Assembly (NCBI GenBank): GCA_003539755.1
Contig: DPOH01000141.1
Span: 1 to 26,236, forward strand
Source of the DNA: Clostridium sp.
GTDB lineage: Bacteria; Bacillota; Clostridia; Clostridiales; Clostridiaceae
DNA: 26,236 bases
Reading direction: 5' to 3'
Shown: in pieces, positions 8,300 to 15,446 of the stretch
Layout: each line of letters begins with the position of its first letter
How positions within the stretch are numbered: the stretch's first letter is position 1
Notes under the pieces: generated by a model
Seen by the model: only the letters and a program-made list of their open reading frames with translations
Databases searched by the model: none
Told to the model about the DNA's origin: nothing
Translations under genes and position numbers: made by a program

Positions 8300-8650
8300 C
8301 TAGACTCTTACCGCTTGCACATTTACTGTTATGGATGAAACTTTAAGTCCTGTATAATTTTCAACATTATAACGTACCTTTTGTATAATGTTGCTAGAAA
8401 TAACTGAAATTTTTGTTCCGTATTCAACCATAATAAATAGTTCAATCTGTAATCTATCATCATCTGTTAATTGTAACTTAACACCTTTGCTCAAATTTTC
8501 TATGCCCATAAGTTCCCAAAGGCCTTCACTGGCACTTTTAGAAACCATTCCAACTACGCCATAGCATTCCATTGTTGATAAACCAACAATCTTTGCTAAA
8601 ACTTCTTCTGAATAACTTATATTACCATTTTCATTTGAAAATCCAACCAT
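8300..8650 (-). CDS. yloU: Asp23/Gls24 family envelope stress response protein (YloU)
   Basis: This 116-aa protein belongs to the Asp23 (DUF322) family: small cytoplasmic proteins, several of them membrane-associated and linked to cell-wall stress. The family pattern is visible: an acidic N-terminus, then ISYSEEVLAKIVGLSTMECYGVVGMV (about 11-36), a hydrophobic strand IELFIMVEYGTKISVISSNIIQKVRYNVE (about 69-97), and a C-terminal VSSITVNVQAVRV. It has no transmembrane segment. The ATG at 8650 follows an AGGAGG sequence. It heads the yloU-fakA operon, divergent from rpmB. Its biochemical role is not known; the constant pairing with fakA suggests an envelope-lipid link, which is inference. Confidence 0.9.
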   Translation of the reverse strand: MVGFSNENGNISYSEEVLAKIVGLSTMECYGVVGMVSKSASEGLWELMGIENLSKGVKLQLTDDDRLQIELFIMVEYGTKISVISSNIIQKVRYNVENYTGLKVSSITVNVQAVRV

Positions 8651-8684
8651 TCGTATTCCTCCTAATTCTTATTTCCTATTCTAT

Positions 8685-8713
8685 ATTCTATATTAGAACC
8701 ATATTTTATTCAA
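8685..8713 (-). promoter_or_regulatory. Candidate promoter of asp23-fakA operon
   Basis: Minus strand: TTGAAT (8708-8713), 17-bp spacer, TAGAAT (8685-8690), ending 34 bp before the start codon. It lies back-to-back with the rpmB promoter. Confidence 0.55.
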
Positions 8714-8774
8714 GTATCCAAGTAATTAATATTACTAAAACAACATTTTCTTCAAATTCTTTGAATATTTTTTC

Positions 8775-8803
8775 TTGCCTATTAGAAAATCATGTGATAT
8801 AAT
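8775..8803 (+). promoter_or_regulatory. Sigma-A promoter of rpmB (extended -10)
   Basis: TTGCCT (8775-8780), 17-bp spacer, TATAAT (8798-8803), with an upstream TG at 8795-8796 giving an extended -10. The predicted start, near 8810, leaves a leader of about 48 nt before the rpmB ATG. Confidence 0.75.
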
Positions 8804-8857
8804 CTAATCTGTCCTATTGAAGAAGATTATCTTTGAAATATAAGGAGGTGTTTTCTA

Positions 8858-9049
8858 ATGGCAAGAAGATGCGAAATTTGTGATAAGGGTGTTGTAGCAG
8901 GTGTACAATACAGCCACTCACATCGTCAATCAAAGAGAACTTGGGCTCCTAACATAAAGAAAGTAAAAGCTTTAGTTAACGGAACACCAAAAACTGTTCA
9001 TGTATGTACAAGATGCCTTAGATCTGGAAAGGTTCAAAGAGCAATATAG
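8858..9049 (+). CDS. rpmB: 50S ribosomal protein L28, zinc-binding form
   Basis: L28 is a small large-subunit protein. This 63-aa version carries two CxxC pairs (C5/C8 and C50/C53) forming the zinc ribbon of the zinc-binding (C+) L28 type. The stretch YSHSHRQSKRTWAPNIKKV (about 18-36) is a typical L28 core. The ATG has a near-perfect AAGGAGGTG 7 nt upstream. It is a single-gene unit transcribed against its neighbours on both sides, between spoVM and asp23, the same arrangement as in B. subtilis. It has its own promoter and a strong terminator. Confidence 0.98.
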   Translation: MARRCEICDKGVVAGVQYSHSHRQSKRTWAPNIKKVKALVNGTPKTVHVCTRCLRSGKVQRAI

Positions 9050-9061
9050 TTCATAATAAGG

Positions 9062-9096
9062 AATGCAATTGTTAAATCAATTGCATTTTTTATTTT
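9062..9096 (+). terminator. Intrinsic terminator of rpmB
   Basis: AATGCAATTG (9062-9071) and CAATTGCATT (9078-9087) form a perfect 10-bp stem around a 6-nt loop, followed by a T-rich run. It starts 12 bp after the rpmB stop codon. Confidence 0.92.
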
Positions 9097-9189
9097 GTAT
9101 TTTTTATTAATGCAGAATCCATATTAATTTATTTTACCTATATTATTATAATTTTATACATAATCACACCAACATTACTTGCTCTTTAC

Positions 9190-9236
9190 AAAATAAATAA
9201 CTGCAAATAAGATTATTATTCTAACCTTATTCACAG
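9190..9236 (-). terminator. Strand-specific terminator of rsgA-rpe-thiN-spoVM
   Basis: On the minus strand CTGTGAATAAG and CTTATTTGCAG (9226-9236 and 9201-9211 in plus coordinates) form an 11-bp stem with two adjacent G-U pairs, a 14-nt loop and a T-rich tail (TTATTTATTTT). On the plus strand the same two positions become C-A mismatches, so the hairpin favours minus-strand RNA. It lies 45 nt after the spoVM stop. Confidence 0.65.
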
Positions 9237-9281
9237 CCAAGTATAAAGACTTTTTATTATTAGAGTTTAATTATGTACACT

Positions 9282-9353
9282 CTATTTTTTTCTTCTAAAA
9301 AACCTTATGATATTTGAAAAAAATTTAGGCAGCTTAATAGCAATAATTTTCAT
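9282..9353 (-). CDS. spoVM: Stage V sporulation protein M
   Basis: This is a 23-codon gene, easily missed because of its size. In B. subtilis SpoVM is a short amphipathic helix that recognises the convex forespore membrane and anchors the SpoIVA coat basement layer. The translated peptide begins MKIIAIKLPKF, matching the family IKLPKF core including the conserved Pro9. It continues with an amphipathic FFSNIIRFF segment and ends in a basic RRKK tail. The B. subtilis protein has 26 residues, so this one is slightly shorter. A strong GGAGGG (9362-9367) lies 8 nt upstream of the ATG. The position between thiN and rpmB is exactly the B. subtilis one. Sigma-E control is expected from the family; CATATT near 9429-9434 could be part of a sigma-E -35, but the -10 is unconvincing. 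Confidence 0.93.
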   Translation of the reverse strand: MKIIAIKLPKFFSNIIRFFRRKK

Positions 9354-9443
9354 AAATATAACCCTCCGAGTATAATTTTTTGTTGATAAAAATGCTCTAT
9401 CTATATATTAATATTCAGAAGGGTTAAAATATGTTCCAAAAAT

Positions 9444-10079
9444 TTAATCATTTGAATGCATTATTAATAAATTTCCACTCTCGAAACTTATTTTTATTGG
9501 TGTATCAATAAATTCGTTACATATTGCTCTTGGATCTAAGAGATGCATATCATATCCATCAAGATTATATTTTGCACCTTGTATCTTAAAATTCTTAACA
9601 ACATCACTCAATGCATGAAAAGAAATATTTTCGCCATACTCACCATATAAAGTCATATTATTATCAGCAAGATAAACTATATTGTTATCATCTGCTATAA
9701 CAAGCTTTGCACCTTTATCTTTGGTCGTAAGAATAAGTCCTATATTCCCTAAAGTATGATCCACTCTTGTTCCTGTTGCTCCAAGAAGATAAATTTTTTC
9801 TGCTCCCATTTTCAGTGCTTCCATAATAGCTATTTCAGTATCTGTATAATCTTTTTCTGGAGGAAATTTCTTAATTTCAATATTCTTAGAACTAATAGTT
9901 TCAAACGTTTCTTTATTTATAGAATCAAAATCCCCTAATGATAATTGCGGAATTATATTATATTTTATAAGACACTCATTGCCCTTATCAGCTCCTATAA
10001 TAAAATCACACATAGCAGCATATTTTCTAAGCAACTTTTCACTTGGTGCATTTCCACCACTAACTATTAAAGCATTCAA
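9444..10079 (-). CDS. thiN: Thiamine pyrophosphokinase
   Basis: ThiN transfers pyrophosphate from ATP to thiamine to make the cofactor thiamine diphosphate in one step. The family motifs are clear in the 211-aa product: GADKGNE (29-35), GDFDS (49-53), FPPEKDYTDTE (72-82) and GATGTRVDHTLGN (100-112). These provide the metal- and nucleotide-binding aspartates of the catalytic domain. A C-terminal beta-rich thiamine-binding domain (about 140-211) follows. It starts 6 bp after rpe and is followed by spoVM after 90 bp, the order conserved in B. subtilis. No TPP riboswitch is visible upstream, consistent with a salvage or housekeeping enzyme carried in a ribosome-linked operon. Confidence 0.95.
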   Translation of the reverse strand: MNALIVSGGNAPSEKLLRKYAAMCDFIIGADKGNECLIKYNIIPQLSLGDFDSINKETFETISSKNIEIKKFPPEKDYTDTEIAIMEALKMGAEKIYLLGATGTRVDHTLGNIGLILTTKDKGAKLVIADDNNIVYLADNNMTLYGEYGENISFHALSDVVKNFKIQGAKYNLDGYDMHLLDPRAICNEFIDTPIKISFESGNLLIMHSND

Positions 10080-10085
10080 AAAATA

Positions 10086-10730
10086 CTACCCCCTAAGTGT
10101 TTTTATATTTTCGCTTATATCTCCACTATTAAATACAGCTGATCCTGCTACTATAACATTGGCACCAGCTTCTATTACAGATTTTACATTATCCTTTCCT
10201 ATTCCTCCATCAACTTGTATAAGAAGATTTGGATTTCCTTCTTTACTCATTTCTTTAACTTCTCTTATTTTATCTAAAGAATAAGAAATAAACTTCTGAC
10301 CTCCAAAACCTGGATTAACAGACATTATTAAAACCATGTCTAGATTATTTATTATATCTTTTAATACACATACTGGAGTTCCTGGGTTTAATGCAACAGC
10401 TGCCATTTTTCCTTTAGATTTAATATAATTAATTGTTCTGTCGATGTGTCTATCAGCTTCATAATGAACAGTTAATAAATCTGCGCCTGCTTCAATAAAT
10501 GCATCTATATAATTTGCTGGATTATCTATCATTAAATGAACATCAAAAACCTTATCTGTTCTATTTCTTATAGATTTTATAACAGGTAAACCAAATGATA
10601 TATTTGGAACAAAAGATCCATCCATAACATCAATGTGGATAAAATCTGCTCCTCCTTTATCTATTCTTTCTATATCTTCTCCTAATTTCGAAAAATCAGC
10701 AGATAATATTGATGGTGCTATCTTTACCAT
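10086..10730 (-). CDS. rpe: Ribulose-phosphate 3-epimerase
   Basis: Rpe interconverts ribulose 5-phosphate and xylulose 5-phosphate in the pentose phosphate pathway. The 214-aa TIM barrel shows KIAPSILSADFSKLGED at the N-terminus and metal/catalytic residues in HIDVMDG (H32, D34) and VHLMI (H65). The MSVNPGFGGQKFI loop and VDGGI (catalytic Asp near 174) are also present. The ATG at 10730 overlaps the 3' end of rsgA by 7 bp (ATGGTAA), indicating translational coupling. It sits between rsgA and thiN as in B. subtilis. Confidence 0.97.
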   Translation of the reverse strand: MVKIAPSILSADFSKLGEDIERIDKGGADFIHIDVMDGSFVPNISFGLPVIKSIRNRTDKVFDVHLMIDNPANYIDAFIEAGADLLTVHYEADRHIDRTINYIKSKGKMAAVALNPGTPVCVLKDIINNLDMVLIMSVNPGFGGQKFISYSLDKIREVKEMSKEGNPNLLIQVDGGIGKDNVKSVIEAGANVIVAGSAVFNSGDISENIKTLRG

Positions 10731-11596
10731 TTGTTTTTCTCCTCCTTCATTATCTCCTCTAATGATTTAACATAGAAATCATATCTATATTTATTAACCT
10801 TGCCTTCTTCTATAGCTTCTTTTAAAACGCATTTAGGTTCTTTATAATGTAGACATCCTCTATATTTACACTTATCATTATACTCGGTAAATTCCGGAAA
10901 ACAATATTTTAAATCATTTTTATCCATAAGATCCTTTATTTCTAGAGTAGAAAAACCTGGAGTATCAACTATATATCCATCTTCTATTTCTATAAGTTCG
11001 CTATGTCTAGTTGTATGTTTCCCTCTTCCAAGTTTAACACTTACACTTCCAGTTTCCATATGCTCTTTATCTGCAAGTTTATTAATAAGTGTTGACTTAC
11101 CAGCACCTGATGGACCGCATAATACTGTAATATTTCCTTGAATTCTTTCCTTAAGCCTTTCGATTCCAATACCTTCTTTTGCATTAATGTAAAGAACCTC
11201 ATATCCAATATCATTTATTCTCTTCTTTATTTCTTCTCTTTCATCTTCAGATACTAAATCTACTTTGTTTAAACATACGACAACTTCAATATTATTGTAT
11301 TCACATAATATTAAAAATTTATTTAATAAATCAAAGTTTATATCTGGATTCTTTACTGCAAAAACAATAAATGCCAAAGATACATTAGCAACAGTTGGTC
11401 TGATAAGTTCTGATGTTCTTTTATGTATATCTTCAATTACCCCTTTCCCATTTTCTATCTTTATTGTAACATCATCACCTACCATAGGTTTTATATCTTT
11501 ATGTCTAAATTTCCCTCTAGCTTTACATTCAATTAAGCCTTCTTCTGTCTTAATATAATAAAACCCCCCAATGCCTTTTATAATCTTTCCATTCAT
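10724..11596 (-). CDS. rsgA: Small ribosomal subunit biogenesis GTPase RsgA
   Basis: RsgA is a circularly permuted GTPase acting late in 30S maturation. In order, the 290-aa product has an N-terminal OB-fold (about 1-65), then G4 NKVD (110-113), the P-loop GPSGAGKST (161-169) and G3 DTPG (211-214). A C-terminal zinc module has ligands C243, C248, H250 and C256. The NKVD motif preceding the P-loop is the permutation signature. The ATG at 11596 has GGAGG 6 nt upstream. It is separated from prkC by a terminator that appears to contain the rsgA promoter. It overlaps rpe by 7 bp and belongs to a unit with thiN and spoVM. Confidence 0.97.
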   Translation of the reverse strand: MNGKIIKGIGGFYYIKTEEGLIECKARGKFRHKDIKPMVGDDVTIKIENGKGVIEDIHKRTSELIRPTVANVSLAFIVFAVKNPDINFDLLNKFLILCEYNNIEVVVCLNKVDLVSEDEREEIKKRINDIGYEVLYINAKEGIGIERLKERIQGNITVLCGPSGAGKSTLINKLADKEHMETGSVSVKLGRGKHTTRHSELIEIEDGYIVDTPGFSTLEIKDLMDKNDLKYCFPEFTEYNDKCKYRGCLHYKEPKCVLKEAIEEGKVNKYRYDFYVKSLEEIMKEEKNKW

Positions 11597-11629
11597 ATTA
11601 TTCCTCCATAATTTGTATAAATTAAATAT

Positions 11630-11658
11630 ATTATAAAAGGAGAGGCTTTTAAAATCAA
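11630..11658 (-). promoter_or_regulatory. Candidate rsgA promoter nested in the prkC terminator
   Basis: Minus strand: TTGATT (11653-11658), 17-bp spacer, perfect TATAAT (11630-11635). The -35 occupies the loop of the prkC terminator hairpin and the -10 overlaps its T-tract. The predicted start near 11623 lies about 27 nt before the rsgA ATG. Confidence 0.6.
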
Positions 11659-11667
11659 CCTCTCCCC
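11633..11667 (-). terminator. Intrinsic terminator after prkC
   Basis: Minus strand: GGAGAGG (11659-11665), 13-nt loop, CCTCTCC (11639-11645), then TTTTAT. The stem can extend by two G-U pairs into the T-tract. It begins 9 bp after the prkC stop codon and closes the priA-to-prkC unit. Confidence 0.85.
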
Positions 11668-11676
11668 AAAATTTTA

Positions 11677-13665
11677 TTAGTTATCTGTATTAGTAGTATT
11701 ATTGTTATTATTATTAGCTACTGGAGCATCTCCACCAGAGTTTTCATCACCTGATGGCTTTGCAGTAGTTTGTGAATTTGGCTTTTCTACTTCTTCCTTA
11801 TTGTTTTGCCCATTATTATTTGAATTATTAGTATTATTTTTTGTGTCAGAGTTATCTTTATCAGAATTATTATTTGTATTAGTATTATTATTCGTATTAT
11901 TATCTGGTTTTGTTTCTGGCTTTGTTTGTGGCTTTTCAGGTTCCTTATATTCACCAACAGTTATTTTTATTGTTTTTCCTGCAGCTAAACTATCTCCTGC
12001 ACCAACTGATTGACTTAAGACAATACCATCTTTATCTTTATCATTTGTAGTTTCTTTTGATATTGAAACTCCAAATCCTGAATTACTCATTTTATTTTGT
12101 GCATTGTCTACACTCATTCCCACAACATTAGGAACAGTATTTTTAACTACTTTAGCACCCTTACTGATTACAACTGTAATTTCTGTATTCTCATCCACAT
12201 CAGTATCTTTTGCTGGAGTCTGTCTAATTATCTTACCCTTTGGAATATTGCTACTATATTCCTCACTAGTACTTGATATCTTTAACTTATATGAACTTAA
12301 AATTGTCTTTGCAGTATCAAGATCATCTTCAACTAGATCTGGCATTTTAATTTTTGCTGCTCCTCCACTGACAATTACTCTAATTTGACTATTTTCTTTT
12401 ACTTTAGTTCCAGCTTCAATATTCGATTTAATTACTGTTCCTTCTTGTTCATCACTTTCCTCAGTTCCAGCTTCAACTAAAACTAAATTCATAGATTCAA
12501 GTGTACTTTTAGCTTCATCAACATTCATTCCAACTAAATTAGGAACAGTAACTTCTTTTACTCTATTGCCTAAAAGCTTGTAGCCGCCTACTCCTAAAGC
12601 AATCACTAATACAATCCCTACTACTCCTAAAAGTATTTTCTTTATCATAGATTTTTTCTTAGTGAAAAATGAATCATCATCATCATAGTCGTCATCATAA
12701 TAATAATCATCATCTTCTTCATCATTGGAATAAGTAGCCTTAGGGGCAGTTTCTTTTGGTTTTTGCTTAGTCATTTCCTCACTTACAGCAGACATTATTA
12801 TTGTATGCTCATTATCATCATTATCATCACCAATAATAGCATTTGGATTATTTTTGATCTTTTGCAGATCTGCTATCATTTCTTTAGCCGTTTGATATCT
12901 CTTACTAGGTTCTTTCTCCATTGCTTTTAAAATTAAAGTATTTAAGCTATCTGGAATTTTAGAATTAAGAGTCTTTGGAGGTACAACATCCTCTTGTATA
13001 TGTTTTAAGGCAATAGTTACAGCACTATCCCCTTGGAATGGCACTACTCCAGTTACCATTTCATATAATACAACCCCTAACGAATATAAATCAGTTCTAC
13101 AGTCAATAAAGCTTCCCTTCGCTTGTTCTGGAGAAAGATAATGTGCTGATCCCATTATTGTACTAGTATTTGTAATAGTCGATGATGTTGATGACTTAGC
13201 TATTCCAAAATCAGTTACTTTCATAACACCATCTTCAGTAACTAATATGTTTTGTGGTTTTACATCTCTGTGAATTATTTTATTTCTATGTGCACAATCT
13301 AATGCTTTTGCAATTTGAATAGCAACTGAAATACCAGTTTCATAATTCATCTTTCCAACTTGTTTTATAACATCCTTTAATGTTTTTCCATTAACATATT
13401 CCATTACAATATAATTTATATCATCAGCCTGAGTTCCTACATCTAATACATTAACTATATTGTTGTCAGATAAGGTTGCAATGGCAGTTGCTTCTCCCAT
13501 AAACTTTTCTACTATATCAGCATTATTGCAAAATTCTTTCTTAAGTATTTTGACAGCAACAAATCTATTCAATTTGTTATCACGTGCTTTAAATACTTGA
13601 GACATTCCGCCTTCGCCAATTTTCTCTAGCAACTCATATCTGTTACCAAGTACGATTCCTTCCAT
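11677..13665 (-). CDS. prkC: Ser/Thr protein kinase with PASTA domains (PrkC/Stk1 type)
   Basis: This membrane kinase senses muropeptides or lipid II through extracellular PASTA domains and phosphorylates cytoplasmic targets. In the 662-aa product, the kinase domain (about 10-270) has the glycine loop GEGGMS (17-22), catalytic Lys39 in VAVKI, HRD (132-134) and DFG (152-154), followed by an activation segment rich in Ser/Thr (158-172). A very acidic juxtamembrane stretch (about 314-331) precedes one transmembrane helix (about 342-362). Three PASTA repeats follow (about 371-434, 436-502, 505-571), then an Asn/Thr-rich, proline-containing low-complexity tail (572-662). The start lies 2 bp after stp, whose last codons supply the ribosome site GGAGGAGAG. 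The stp-prkC pairing with its phosphatase is conserved. Confidence 0.97.
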   Translation of the reverse strand: MEGIVLGNRYELLEKIGEGGMSQVFKARDNKLNRFVAVKILKKEFCNNADIVEKFMGEATAIATLSDNNIVNVLDVGTQADDINYIVMEYVNGKTLKDVIKQVGKMNYETGISVAIQIAKALDCAHRNKIIHRDVKPQNILVTEDGVMKVTDFGIAKSSTSSTITNTSTIMGSAHYLSPEQAKGSFIDCRTDLYSLGVVLYEMVTGVVPFQGDSAVTIALKHIQEDVVPPKTLNSKIPDSLNTLILKAMEKEPSKRYQTAKEMIADLQKIKNNPNAIIGDDNDDNEHTIIMSAVSEEMTKQKPKETAPKATYSNDEEDDDYYYDDDYDDDDSFFTKKKSMIKKILLGVVGIVLVIALGVGGYKLLGNRVKEVTVPNLVGMNVDEAKSTLESMNLVLVEAGTEESDEQEGTVIKSNIEAGTKVKENSQIRVIVSGGAAKIKMPDLVEDDLDTAKTILSSYKLKISSTSEEYSSNIPKGKIIRQTPAKDTDVDENTEITVVISKGAKVVKNTVPNVVGMSVDNAQNKMSNSGFGVSISKETTNDKDKDGIVLSQSVGAGDSLAAGKTIKITVGEYKEPEKPQTKPETKPDNNTNNNTNTNNNSDKDNSDTKNNTNNSNNNGQNNKEEVEKPNSQTTAKPSGDENSGGDAPVANNNNNNTTNTDN

Positions 13666-13667
13666 TT

Positions 13668-14387
13668 TTACATCTCTCCTCCAAACAACAACACTGTTAT
13701 ATTATCCCTGCCACCTTTTTCTTTAGCCATATCAACAAGTTCATTGGCAATATCATCATAATTTTCTTCACTCATGACAATTTCTAAAATTTCTTCTTTT
13801 GTTAATTCATTTGTTAGTCCATCTGAACATAATAATAAAACTTCATATTCACCATTCATTACATCAAATACATCAACACATACATTTAGACTTGTTCCTA
13901 AAGCTCTTGTTATTATATTTTTCTTAGGATGATTTACAGCTTCCATTTCACTTATTGTCCCACTATCAATAAGTTCTTGTACAAGTGAATGATCTTTAGT
14001 AATCTTTTTTATCATTCCTTCTTTTATACCAACGCATGAACTATCACCAACATTGGCAACATATATATTTCTTCTAGTTATTAAGCAGGCTGTAACTGTT
14101 GTTCCCATCCCATTTAATTTATCACTTGTCATTGAGAAGTTAAATATTTCTCTATTTGCTTCTTCAATAGCTATTTCAATTAGCTTTTTTTCATTTACTT
14201 TTGAAAAATTATCTTTTACATAATCTACAATTCTCTCTGCTGCCATTTTACTTGCAACTTCTCCAGCATTATGTCCGCCCATTCCATCTGCCACTACATA
14301 AATCTTAAAATCAGCATCTTCATAATATGCTGCATAGTCTTCATTAAGTGCTCTTTTCAAACCTATGTCACTTACCAAGCCTACCAT
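13668..14387 (-). CDS. stp: PP2C-family protein phosphatase Stp/PrpC
   Basis: Stp is a metal-dependent Ser/Thr phosphatase that reverses PrkC phosphorylation. The PP2C signatures are all present in 239 aa: NED near residue 15, VVADGMGGHNAGEVAS (about 31-46), VANVGDSS (about 109-116), CSDGLTNEL (about 187-195) and GGRDNITV (about 225-232). It is a soluble, single-domain protein of usual length. The ATG at 14387 lies 1 bp from the rlmN stop; the GGGGGG of the final rlmN codons acts as its ribosome site. prkC follows 2 bp later, so kinase and phosphatase are tightly coupled. Confidence 0.97.
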   Translation of the reverse strand: MVGLVSDIGLKRALNEDYAAYYEDADFKIYVVADGMGGHNAGEVASKMAAERIVDYVKDNFSKVNEKKLIEIAIEEANREIFNFSMTSDKLNGMGTTVTACLITRRNIYVANVGDSSCVGIKEGMIKKITKDHSLVQELIDSGTISEMEAVNHPKKNIITRALGTSLNVCVDVFDVMNGEYEVLLLCSDGLTNELTKEEILEIVMSEENYDDIANELVDMAKEKGGRDNITVLLFGGEM

Positions 14388-14388
14388 A

Positions 14389-15432
14389 TTAATTCCCCCC
14401 TATCTTTTGGGTTTTAATGTAACTTCTTCTAAGTTGTCCACATGCTGCATTAATATCGCTTCCCATTTCTCTTCTAGTTGTAACTTCAACTCCATAACTC
14501 TTAAGTATTTCAGAAAAATCTTCTATAGTTTTTTTAGATGATCTCTTAAATGTATTTTCTTTTACCTCATTTACAGGTATAAGATTTACATGACATAAAA
14601 GTCCCTTTAAAAGCTTTCCTAATGCTTTCGCATCTTCTTTACCATCATTTTTATCTTTAATTAATGCATATTCAAATGTAACCCTTCTATTAGTTTTATT
14701 AATATAGTATTTACATGCTTCAAGTAGTTCTTCTATTGTATATTTATTCGCAATAGGCATAATTTCTTTTCTTTTTTCATCGCTAAATGCATGTAGCGAA
14801 ATAGCTAATGTAGTACTAAACTCCTTATCTGCTAATTCATATATCTTTGGAACAATACCACAAGTTGATAATGTTATATGTCTCTGTCCGATATTTAATC
14901 CATAGTCTGCAGAAACTACTTCTAAAAATTTAACTACATTATCATAATTATCTAATGGTTCTCCACTTCCCATTAATACAATGTTTGAAATTCTCTCTCC
15001 AATATGTTCTTGAACTACTAATACTTCAGACAGCATTTCTCCAGTAGTAAGGTTTCTAACACGCCCTTCTATTGTTGATGCGCAGAATTTACATCCCATT
15101 CTGCATCCTACTTGAGTAGATATACATATTGAATTTCCATGTTTATATCTCATAAGTACACTTTCAATTAAGTTTCCATCTGGAAATCCTAGAAGGAACT
15201 TTTCAGTTCCATCTAGATTTGATTTATATACTTCAACAATTTCAGGCATTGTAATTGTAAAGTTTTCTTTTAATTTTTGTTGTAATGACTTTGGAATATT
15301 TCTCATTCCTTCAAAGTCAGTTACTCCTTTATATACCCATGATAATATTTGTTTTGCCCTAAATGCACTTTCACCATTTTCTTTCATCCATACTTTAAGT
15401 TCATCTAAAGTATAATCTAGTAAATTGTTCAT
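14389..15432 (-). CDS. rlmN: Dual-specificity RNA methyltransferase RlmN
   Basis: This radical-SAM enzyme makes 2-methyladenosine at 23S rRNA A2503 and at A37 of some tRNAs. The 347-aa product has the cluster-binding CRMGCKFC motif (C110, C114, C117). Two mechanistic cysteines are placed as in the family: C103 in SICISTQVG and C331 in NAACGQLR, the latter being the methyl-carrying one. GSGEPLDNYDNV is also present. It resembles housekeeping RlmN in context and sequence; I see no reason to call it the resistance enzyme Cfr. It lies 14 bp after rsmB and 1 bp before stp. Confidence 0.96.
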   Translation of the reverse strand: MNNLLDYTLDELKVWMKENGESAFRAKQILSWVYKGVTDFEGMRNIPKSLQQKLKENFTITMPEIVEVYKSNLDGTEKFLLGFPDGNLIESVLMRYKHGNSICISTQVGCRMGCKFCASTIEGRVRNLTTGEMLSEVLVVQEHIGERISNIVLMGSGEPLDNYDNVVKFLEVVSADYGLNIGQRHITLSTCGIVPKIYELADKEFSTTLAISLHAFSDEKRKEIMPIANKYTIEELLEACKYYINKTNRRVTFEYALIKDKNDGKEDAKALGKLLKGLLCHVNLIPVNEVKENTFKRSSKKTIEDFSEILKSYGVEVTTRREMGSDINAACGQLRRSYIKTQKIGGN

Positions 15433-15446
15433 TTATCCACCTACTA

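Noticed and set aside
9097..9189. Additional small gene or RNA between rpmB and spoVM
   Set aside because: No open frame with a ribosome site and no stable hairpin beyond the two terminators was seen.
9368..9443. Sigma-E promoter for spoVM
   Set aside because: A CATATT resembling a -35 is present, but no acceptable CATACAAT-type -10 follows at 13-16 bp, so I did not list it.
11702..12388. Open plus-strand frames opposite prkC (hydrophobic, Leu/Val/Ser-rich)
   Set aside because: They are antisense shadows of the Asn-rich tail and PASTA repeats, with no ribosome sites and low-complexity products.
14389..15432. Cfr-type antibiotic-resistance methyltransferase
   Set aside because: Gene lies in the conserved rsmB-rlmN-stp order and looks like housekeeping RlmN; no mobile context.
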